Assembly: GCA_036940085.1 (NCBI GenBank)
Contig: JALLBK010000298.1
Location: 1-27,588 of the forward strand
Direction of reading: 5' to 3'
Source of the DNA: Discostella pseudostelligera
Taxonomy: Eukaryota > Bacillariophyta > Thalassiosirophyceae > Thalassiosirales > Thalassiosiraceae
Length of the DNA: 27,588 bases
The translations under genes were made by a program, and so were the position numbers. Positions 21,224 to 27,588 of this stretch are shown here, in pieces (position 1 is the first letter of the stretch; every line of letters begins with the position of its first letter). Under the pieces are notes generated by a model. That model was not told the origin of the DNA, searched no databases, and saw only the letters and a list, made by a program, of their open reading frames with translations.

Positions 21224-21456
21224 GGTATCTATTGTTTGTGTTTAGGTGGGCGGGAGGGGTAGGGGTTGTAAGTACTCCTCTAGGAGATACTACTGCTACT
21301 GCCGCTGCCGCCAGCTGCGTCATTGTCCATGATGTTCCCAAACTGCAGCAGTCCGCCTGTCCGTCGTCGACGGTCGACGGTGAGTCAATTCTTCTCAGTC
21401 TGTCCATCGAGACTCTTTCATCTGAGTCTGCCCGTCTATTGAATTCCTACGTGCTG
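21224..21456. promoter_or_regulatory. Divergent promoter between UMP-CMP kinase and RING protein genes
   Basis: This stretch holds CTGTCCGTCG at 21357-21366, a tandem GTCGACG pair at 21367-21380, and CTCAGTCTGTCC at 21394-21405. On the minus strand these read GGACAGACTGAG then CGACGGACAG, the same order as upstream of PRP8. The RING reading frame is open through the region but lacks an ATG before 21457. Confidence 0.55.
21357..21366 (-). promoter_or_regulatory. CGACGGACAG element, UMP-CMP kinase side
   Basis: Exact 10-mer on the minus strand, 143 bases upstream of the kinase ATG counted from its first base. It extends to a 12-mer (CGACGGACAGGC) shared with the copy at 24430. Function is inferred from recurrence and position only. 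Confidence 0.4.
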
Positions 21457-22410
21457 ATGATGAAGTCGCCAATAGCAGTTCTGTCCGTTGCTCTGAACGT
21501 CAAATCCTCGCTCTTCATGTCGCCATCGTCGTCGCAAAATCCAATGCCATTGCCGCCATTCTGCCATTTTCACTGCCAAGCATCCACTTCCAACTTCCTA
21601 TTCCAATGCAATCATAGCTTGCCATTTAGCCGCCGCCGCCCGCCACTGCCTCTCCTACCCGCAATTGCAGTTAGTACCAAAGCATCTACTACCAACTATC
21701 CTTCCACAATGACATCATCCTCATCTAGAAGCCGATCCTCTGACGACAGCGGCAGCGGCACCATGAAGTGCCCCACCTGCAACTTTGTCCATCATGTCAA
21801 AACCGATGTATTTGGCAATCGTCGCAAGTCAGGGTCAGGACGAGACGCATCATCATCGTGCTGTGATTACGACGTTCGTGAAATATTCGGCATCACAGCC
21901 ACCTGTCCCATCTGTCTCGATGAATATTCCGAAGTGGTGGCATTGCCATGTGGGCATGTTCTTTGCAAATCCGATTATCAAAGAATGGGCGGGTACATCT
22001 CCAATGGTATACGCAATCAAGTGAGCTACGACGACAATGATGACGAAATGAATAATGATTCCACCGATGGTGGTGTGCTAATCCATATACGACATGCTGG
22101 ACAAGATGGTGTCAACGGTACCTATCGACGACATCGTGGTGATGACAAGAACCGATATACTGCCATGGGTCGGTTCAATGGCAAAGATGCGGAGTATGCA
22201 ATTGAACTTCGAGTAGTCGATGGGAAGAAAATGTGGTACCTAACCTGTCAATGCAGCAAAAATGAACCTGCGGTGGAATTCTATAGAGCGAGAGTGGATG
22301 AACGTTGTGCCTATCCGTATCGAGTGAGGTGGGAGGCGGCAACATTGTTTGGGACATTTCCCGCGCCTCGGGTGGAGGTTTCGCACTTTGGAAGGGCTGA
22401 AAGCTGCTGA
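21457..22410 (+). CDS. Degenerate RING-type protein with C-terminal NGTY-type domain
   Basis: Predicted protein of 317 residues from the first in-frame ATG at 21457; the frame is open upstream but without ATG. A good alternative start is at 21709 (MTSSSSRSR, A at -3), giving 233 residues and dropping a hydrophobic, low-complexity leader. A CPTC pair is at residues 105-108. The RING-like core is C150-P-I-C153, then PC165-G-H167-V-L-C170, followed by K-S-D in place of the next Cys; the last C-x2-C pair is missing. RING domains bind zinc and usually act as ubiquitin E3 ligases; whether this one does is uncertain. The C-terminal part has GVNGTYRR, then RYTAMGRF, MWYLTC, FYRARV and FGTFPAPRVEV. 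I associate this NGTY/W/PAP-V pattern with algal and oomycete proteins of unknown function but cannot name a family. No introns were detected. Confidence 0.72.
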   Translation: MMKSPIAVLSVALNVKSSLFMSPSSSQNPMPLPPFCHFHCQASTSNFLFQCNHSLPFSRRRPPLPLLPAIAVSTKASTTNYPSTMTSSSSRSRSSDDSGSGTMKCPTCNFVHHVKTDVFGNRRKSGSGRDASSSCCDYDVREIFGITATCPICLDEYSEVVALPCGHVLCKSDYQRMGGYISNGIRNQVSYDDNDDEMNNDSTDGGVLIHIRHAGQDGVNGTYRRHRGDDKNRYTAMGRFNGKDAEYAIELRVVDGKKMWYLTCQCSKNEPAVEFYRARVDERCAYPYRVRWEAATLFGTFPAPRVEVSHFGRAESC

Positions 22411-22519
22411 AAGTGACGCGGTCATTTATTTGTCACACATGTCGTCTATGGATGTAAATAATATGCTAGAGCTAATATGAAATAGAATCTCATCCTAATC
22501 TGTGCACGCTCAACGCTGG

Positions 22520-24269
22520 CTAACCGACTTGTTCATCAACGTCATCAATTCGCTTCTTTGATACAAACTGGCATGCATCCTCGACCTCCCTTCGATCACG
22601 TAACTTCTTTGCTGGCTTTGGATCGCAATCAATAACCTTCACCTCGTATTCAACAGCAATATCTCGTCGTGTAGACAGTTCTCCGTTATTATTTTGCATA
22701 GAATGATAAAAGCCAGTTTTGGAGCAGATATATACATGCATCCTTCGAGAGTTTGTTGACGAATTCGATGCAATTGAAATGAGAGTTGTCACATACTTCA
22801 TCGAAACTCGAATCACAATGTTGTTGTTGCTCACAAAGATATGATTGGAAATGATGTATTTCTTCCAGGAGTTGCTGCAATGCATTGCATTTCGGTGCCG
22901 TATATGGAGATGAAGTGATGTGTTTGCTCCTCCAATCATTCAAGTCTATTGTAGCATCTTCCTTACATTTCGAACAGAACGCGTTACCGGGTATCAACAC
23001 TGCAGCATCGAGCAACATTTCTGCTTCCGAGTTCGACCCATTACATAAATGCACTAACCGTTCGTATATTATCACGGCACCATCACCATCTATCAAATCT
23101 AATTGCTGCACCGACAGCATGTTTGATAACAGGGAAGATTCCCTTTCCAAAATTTTGGTAACAGTTGTAACGATGACATCAAGAAGTGTTGCCTTCCAAT
23201 CCATGTTCCGTCGATCCAATGCATAATTTTCACTATCATCTCCGAAACTAGGAAACATATCCTGCAAAATAGAGTGACCACTGTCGGTGGGAGGAGGTTT
23301 ACCATCACCAAATATTTGGTTTCCATTGCACCATACACGAAAATTATTTTGCATGTTGCATGACAAGTCCACAAGCGCCATTTGTATTCGTATTGAATTG
23401 CCAGAAAAGAGATCCAATGGTGAATAGTTGCTTGGGATGAATGCAGTTTCATCCTGCATTACGTTGATACCTTCTGTTGATTGTTGTTCTTGTTCACATG
23501 CTTCATCAACTCTCGTCCTTGACCTACTCCTACGCCATCCTTTGTGAATCTGACCCAATTGCATTAATTCCTGTTGCAATGAGTATCGTGTTCGATAGTA
23601 TTTACAGCGATGGGTGGGTAGTACAAGTGGAGATGTTGAAATGTATCCCGCCTTTGGCTTAATCTCAACGCTCAAGACGATGGAGGAGGGGGGTGTATTG
23701 TTGCTTGTAGTGGATAAAAGATGATGTCGCGAAATGTGGGTGTGATCACGTAGCAATAATGCATTGACACCTTCATTATCATCAACAGTAGGAGTAGTAT
23801 CTTGTTTTATGACATCAAATTTCCACGATGGTAATCTGGAGGGAGGAATTAATCCGGAAGTAAGTGTGCGACGGTACAGCTGCGCACAAAAATGCGCCGA
23901 CAAATATATGGCCCGGGCAAGATCTAAGTAGCGATGACACAGAAGTGGTTGGATTATTTGACGTTGGAACTCTTGAGATGTTGTATTGTCAATGAATGCG
24001 ATTGTTGTGTTGGCGCGCGCTGAAGTTGCTGCTGGTACTGGAGTCATTAATGTCGTTGCTCTTCTTGTTGATGATGTCGACTCCCAGCCGCCGCCGCCGC
24101 TGCCGTCGAATGCGGCAGAGATTCTGGCCAACTTACTCTTCGCAATTCGGAGGAGATGACCCGAGAGACCATTGTCGGCACCGCGATAGCGAAAGATGGC
24201 ATGCTTTCCACCCTCGGCGACGTAGGACCACTCGTCTGGGTCCCCTTCCCAAATCATGACCTGCTCCAT
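22520..24269 (-). CDS. IPK1: Inositol-pentakisphosphate 2-kinase (IPK1), two exons
   Basis: Exons on the minus strand: 24269-22736 and 22662-22520, joined over a 73-nt intron (GTATAT donor, GAG acceptor), giving 558 residues. The enzyme phosphorylates the 2-position of Ins(1,3,4,5,6)P5 to make phytate (InsP6), acting in nucleus and cytosol. Visible family motifs are the nucleotide-binding start EWSYVAEGGKHAIFRY (13-28) with LLRIAKSK, the EIKPK catalytic motif (202-206), YSPLDLFSG (282-290) and NNFRVWCNG (308-316). CSKCKEDATIDLNDW lies further on. Without the second exon the frame ends in an unlike tail after SKDA; the second exon supplies YEVKVIDCDPKPAKKL (517-532), matching the metal-binding I-D-x-D-x-K-P region near the C-terminus of the family. 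The ATG at 24269 is the first in frame after an upstream stop. There is an unconserved insert at about 155-195. Confidence 0.85.
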
Positions 24270-24429
24270 CCTCGCGCTACCGGTGCTGTCACCAATGATG
24301 TTATGGTATTGTTGCTAGACGCTGATGGTGCTGTTGGCCATTGAGGTTGGTGCAGTGGCCAAACCATCGCCATTGTAATCGTCAAAACTATCTTTTGCGA
24401 TTGAGCTTTGGGGGTACGATATCGACTGT

Positions 24430-24439
24430 CGACGGACAG
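24430..24439 (+). promoter_or_regulatory. CGACGGACAG element, hydrolase side
   Basis: Exact 10-mer in a partial palindrome (CTGTCGACGGACAG). On the + strand it is 299 bases upstream of the hydrolase ATG at 24729; it is also 161 bases from the IPK1 ATG on the other side. Function is inferred from recurrence and position only. Confidence 0.38.
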
Positions 24440-24472
24440 GCTGGTTCATGTCGACGGAAAGCGCAACGCGCT

Positions 24473-24508
24473 AGATATGGCGCGCTCGAAAGATATGGCG
24501 CGCTCGAA
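24473..24508. repeat. Perfect 18-bp tandem duplication
   Basis: The unit AGATATGGCGCGCTCGAA occurs twice head to tail (24473-24490 and 24491-24508). Each unit contains the palindrome GGCGCGC-type core GCGCGC. It lies in the IPK1/hydrolase divergent promoter, just downstream of the GTCGACGG copies. Confidence 0.9.
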
Positions 24509-24728
24509 AGAAAGGAGCACACCGCCAACTCCCAACACCAACACCCACAATGCACCATGACGGCCGCTTCCGCCGGCCCGTACTTGGTGAGATTTTTCAC
24601 TTGAGGGGGTAGCAGCGCCACATCATGATTGCCGCCTCTTGGATAGGCAGTCGCGTCGTCATCATCCCTCTCTCCGCTTGCCTTGCCTTCTTCCCTTGCC
24701 CAGCGCCAATCGCCTTCTTCACTACAAA

Positions 24729-26114
24729 ATGACGATACTATTCGTGGCGATGCAATCTTGGGGAATCATCAAATCGCAACAACGAGGCACCAAAATCATA
24801 CTTATCATGATACTGCTGCATAGTTTATTTTCTGGGTCTTTCCTTTCGATCACGGCTGCAACTTCTTCTTCACCGACTCCTCAGCCAATAATTGCAAGTA
24901 CAAAATCATTGGGTTTCGTCGCCAATCAAAATTGTCATGTCCGCAATAATTGTTCTAAGAAACAGTGGACAATACAATTGAATAGCGGTAACAAACGAGA
25001 TTCCGCGACAATATTGCAATCATCATCGTCCACCACGGCAAGCACATCGCCCATCATCATCCGAGAAGAAATAAGATATATTGCCGGAAGGCGTGCCTTG
25101 CTTCTCCATCCATCACGTCCGTCATCGACAACAACATCATCCGATGAACCCAATGATGCAATCATAAATCATGCAAAACATCCTCCTCTAGTCGTCCTCG
25201 GGGGTATGGCACAATCCATAACCAATTGGGAATTCCATCTATCATACCTCTCACAACATCGATCAGTGCTGATGTACGAGCCGTTAGGCCAGGGACCACC
25301 ACCACCTCCAGAGAACTTTGTTTCAACTCTGGATCAATATTACAATGATGTTTCATTACAAAGACAGGGAGAGGATTTTTGGAAAGTAGTCGATGAGGCA
25401 TTTTTCACACCAGGATCGCATTATTCCCTAAAAAGTGTCGATGCACAGCCAAAGATTGACGTGGCCAGTTTTTCATTTGGAGGGCGTGTATCCTTGGCTG
25501 CCGCGACACTACAACCACATCGTATCCGTCGGCTACATTTAACTGGAGTGGGAGCCGAAAGAGATGCACTAGCAAATGTGCACATTACATGTTGGAAGGA
25601 TTTACTGTCTATTGGCAACGACGCGGTAGACTACAATATCAACCATTCATCTAGTAAAAGCAGCTCTCGGTTGCGATCATTTGCATGGTCAATTATTCTC
25701 GCCACCTACTCTGAGCAGTTCTTGGCTTCGATGGGTCCAGAACGAATCAAGGCATGGGTAGAGGGGGTTTGTCAAAATAATACAGAGGAGGGATTGCGAG
25801 CGATCTTGACTCAAGCTCACGAGAGTGGTACTAATACTGATCAACATTCATGGACGCCAGCGGCAATGGCTCAACGGATACACGCATCTCAGTCCATCCA
25901 AAAATGTAGAACCTTGGTAGGGTCTAAAGATACAATTGCTCACCCATCGCAGGCGCTCCAACTAGCCAAAATGTTGCACATGAGCGAAAACGAGGTTGGT
26001 GCCAATGTCATCAACGACGATATGTACAAAATCGTCGATGGATGTGGCCATTCTGTACCTATGGAGGCAATGCGGGTGTGGAGAGAGGATGTCTTGCAAT
26101 TCTTGAATGGATGA
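24729..26114 (+). CDS. Alpha/beta hydrolase-fold protein with N-terminal signal or anchor
   Basis: Predicted protein of 461 residues. The frame opens earlier, at a TTG (24639), but the first ATG is 24729. The N-terminus is hydrophobic (about residues 22-42, TKIILIMILLHSLFSGSFLS), consistent with a signal peptide or anchor. Ser/Thr-rich linkers follow. The hydrolase fold starts at about residue 115: PPLVVLGGMAQSITNWEFHL resembles the oxyanion-loop strand, and VLMYEPLGQG the next strand. The nucleophile elbow is S-F-S249-F-G-G, with Ser in place of the usual first Gly. Asp401 (GSKD) and His441 (GCGHSVPMEA) complete a plausible triad. A helical cap region lies between. The substrate cannot be predicted. 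The gene is tail-to-tail with the cysteine synthase gene (236 bases between the stops). Confidence 0.8.
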   Translation: MTILFVAMQSWGIIKSQQRGTKIILIMILLHSLFSGSFLSITAATSSSPTPQPIIASTKSLGFVANQNCHVRNNCSKKQWTIQLNSGNKRDSATILQSSSSTTASTSPIIIREEIRYIAGRRALLLHPSRPSSTTTSSDEPNDAIINHAKHPPLVVLGGMAQSITNWEFHLSYLSQHRSVLMYEPLGQGPPPPPENFVSTLDQYYNDVSLQRQGEDFWKVVDEAFFTPGSHYSLKSVDAQPKIDVASFSFGGRVSLAAATLQPHRIRRLHLTGVGAERDALANVHITCWKDLLSIGNDAVDYNINHSSSKSSSRLRSFAWSIILATYSEQFLASMGPERIKAWVEGVCQNNTEEGLRAILTQAHESGTNTDQHSWTPAAMAQRIHASQSIQKCRTLVGSKDTIAHPSQALQLAKMLHMSENEVGANVINDDMYKIVDGCGHSVPMEAMRVWREDVLQFLNG

Positions 26115-26350
26115 ATATCATAATATTGGAAACTTCTGCTTATCAGTCAATGCTAAAGGGACTATGTTTTATGTTTGCCCTCATCATCTACCACCACTTT
26201 CTGCGGCAAGTTACGTTGCTCAGTAATAAGATGAGCCAAATATACAATGAGACATCAACGACAAGGACATAGTTCTCCGATATCAAACGCTGCAACTCAG
26301 CATCATATTCTATCTGTTACATCTTCTTGACATGTTCCTCATCATCTTCT

Positions 26351-27484
26351 TTACTCGGCCTTGAGCAAAGCCGCCTCATCCCAAAGATTCTGAAACAGCG
26401 CCGTACTCAAATACCGTTCTCCAAAGCTAGGCAAGACAAGAACAATCCGTTTCCCTGCATTCTGGGGCCGTTTCCCAACCTCAATCGCTGCACATACCGC
26501 TGCACCAGACGAGATGCCGCAGAATATACCCTCTTCCGTAGCCAATCGTCGTGCCATAGCCATGGCATCCTCTCCCGAAATTTGCACCACTTCATCAAAT
26601 AACGAAGTATCGGCATTTCCCGGGATGAAACCAGCACCAATTCCTTGAATCTTATGCGGTCCTGGCTTTCCCCCACTTAGTACCGCCGACTCGCGTGGTT
26701 CCACTGCCACTATTTTCAAGTTTGGATTACGTGGTTTAAGATATTGACCACATCCAGTAAGTGTCCCGCCGGTGCCAACACCACCAACGAGAATGTCAAC
26801 TTTCCCATCGGTATCTTCCCAAATTTCAGGACCGGTAGTTTCACGATGAATTTTCGGATTATCAGGATTGTTGAATTGTTGCAATAGAAATCCAGTAGGG
26901 CCAAGAGAGTCGACAATTTCTTCGGCTTTGGCAATAGCACCCCCCATCCCCTTAGCAGCGGGGGTGAGTTTCACATCGGCACCAAAGGCTTTGAGTAGAA
27001 CACGACGTTCCATCGACATGGATTCCGGCATGGTAAGAATTAATTTGTATCCCTTGGTAGCGGCCACCATGGCCAATCCAATACCAGTATTTCCCGAGGT
27101 TGGTTCAACAAGTATCGATTTGCCCGGGGTGATGTCCCCCCGTGCCTCGGCCTCTTGGATCATACTAAGGGCGATGCGATCCTTGACGGAATTGGCAGGG
27201 TTGGAGGATTCGAGCTTGGCGACTATTTCGGCACCACAGCCGGCCGTGACGCGGTTTAGTTTGACCAGGGGTGTGTGTCCGATGAGCTCAAGGATGTTGG
27301 ATGCAATTTTGGGACGGGGAGGGAGGGAGAAGAGTTCTGTGGTGGAGGAACTGCCGCTGGAGCAGCAGCTGATGGTGGGACGGCGGATGATGGCGTCATG
27401 ATGATGATGTTGTTGTTGAGTTGGGGCAAATGCGTTTGCAGCCCCGAGGAGGGCGAAGGCAGACAGGGGGAGTATCATTTTCAT
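26351..27484 (-). CDS. O-acetylserine (thiol)-lyase (cysteine synthase), plastid-targeted
   Basis: Predicted protein of 377 residues; ATG at 27484 (second at 27478). This PLP enzyme makes cysteine from O-acetylserine and sulfide, the last step of sulfate assimilation. Motifs are all intact: GHTPLVKLN (69-77), the PLP lysine K101 in NPANSVKDR, the substrate loop EPTSGNTG (127-134), the phosphate-binding GVGTGGT (235-241) and GISSGAA (323-329). A regular OASTL of about 320 residues starts near 57; ahead of it is a signal peptide ([18 protein letters not shown]) with cleavage before F-A-P, then a Ser/His-rich transit-like stretch. This is the A-x-A^F-A-P bipartite signal of complex red-lineage plastids and the main evidence that the host is a diatom-like alga. 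The upstream region is cut by the window end. Confidence 0.95.
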   Translation of the reverse strand: MKMILPLSAFALLGAANAFAPTQQQHHHHDAIIRRPTISCCSSGSSSTTELFSLPPRPKIASNILELIGHTPLVKLNRVTAGCGAEIVAKLESSNPANSVKDRIALSMIQEAEARGDITPGKSILVEPTSGNTGIGLAMVAATKGYKLILTMPESMSMERRVLLKAFGADVKLTPAAKGMGGAIAKAEEIVDSLGPTGFLLQQFNNPDNPKIHRETTGPEIWEDTDGKVDILVGGVGTGGTLTGCGQYLKPRNPNLKIVAVEPRESAVLSGGKPGPHKIQGIGAGFIPGNADTSLFDEVVQISGEDAMAMARRLATEEGIFCGISSGAAVCAAIEVGKRPQNAGKRIVLVLPSFGERYLSTALFQNLWDEAALLKAE

Positions 27485-27588
27485 GGTCAGGGTGTTGTGA
27501 GCTTGGTGCTTCGCTTGTGAAGTGGCGGAGATTGGCAGAGAGTAGCGGCTAGTGGCGTATGGTATCTACTGGTGCCGGCATGCATGCA

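Larger units (their letters stand above)
24270..24728. promoter_or_regulatory. Divergent promoter between IPK1 and alpha/beta hydrolase genes
   Basis: These 459 bases separate two head-to-head starts. They contain CTGTCGACGGACAG at 24426-24439 (CTGTC/GACAG arms around GACG), a second TGTCGACGGA at 24449-24458, and a perfect 18-bp tandem duplication at 24473-24508. The hydrolase frame is open from 24639 but only through a TTG. No gene is supported inside. Confidence 0.55.

Noticed and set aside
21379..21456. A 5' UTR intron of the RING gene starting at GTGAGT (21380)
   Set aside because: A donor-like word is present, but no acceptor is clearly better than others and nothing in the protein requires it.
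1..27588. CRISPR arrays, tRNA or rRNA genes, transposons, riboswitches
   Set aside because: I saw no direct repeats with regular spacers, no cloverleaf or rRNA sequence, and no transposase or reverse transcriptase motifs on either strand.

Overview
The window is nuclear DNA from a secondary-plastid alga, most likely a diatom or a close stramenopile relative. It carries eukaryote-only genes (PRP8, transportin-3, UMP-CMP kinase, inositol-pentakisphosphate 2-kinase). Its introns are short (73-122 nt, one of 319 nt) with GT-AG ends. The O-acetylserine (thiol)-lyase begins with a signal peptide ending in an A-N-A^F-A-P site, the ASAFAP-type signature of diatom plastid import. Several open frames start at TTG or GTG; I moved those starts to the first usable ATG. 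The genus is not determined.

Layout. 1-1955: gene-poor, low-complexity DNA. 1956-3467 (+): LETM1-like membrane protein. 3733-4845 (-): TTC1-type TPR protein. 5066-13682 (+): PRP8, the spliceosome core protein, with five introns crowded into its Pro/Gly/Met-rich N-terminus. 13842-17129 (-): transportin-3/MTR10-type importin. 17743-20138 (+): PH plus DUF1336 (EDR2-like) protein, interrupted by an assembly artefact (a single N flanked by an exact 72-nt duplication). 20450-21223 (-): UMP-CMP kinase. 21457-22410 (+): degenerate RING protein with a C-terminal NGTY-type domain. 22520-24269 (-): IPK1, with a C-terminal exon beyond a 73-nt intron. 24729-26114 (+): alpha/beta hydrolase. 26351-27484 (-): plastid cysteine synthase.

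The ten genes alternate strand without exception, giving four head-to-head and five tail-to-tail junctions. I found no operon or mobile element. Functionally the set is mostly housekeeping: PRP8 and the SR-protein importin both serve splicing, while IPK1, UMP-CMP kinase and cysteine synthase are core metabolism.

The most interesting signal is regulatory. The exact 10-mer CGACGGACAG occurs once in each of the four head-to-head intergenic regions and, by my reading, nowhere else in the window. Each time it points toward a flanking start codon. Two of these promoters (PRP8 and UMP-CMP kinase) also share an upstream 12-mer in the same order. The other notable structure is the PRP8 N-terminus, where three consecutive exons (123, 30 and 30 nt) are phase-0 symmetrical and could be skipped singly or together without changing frame.
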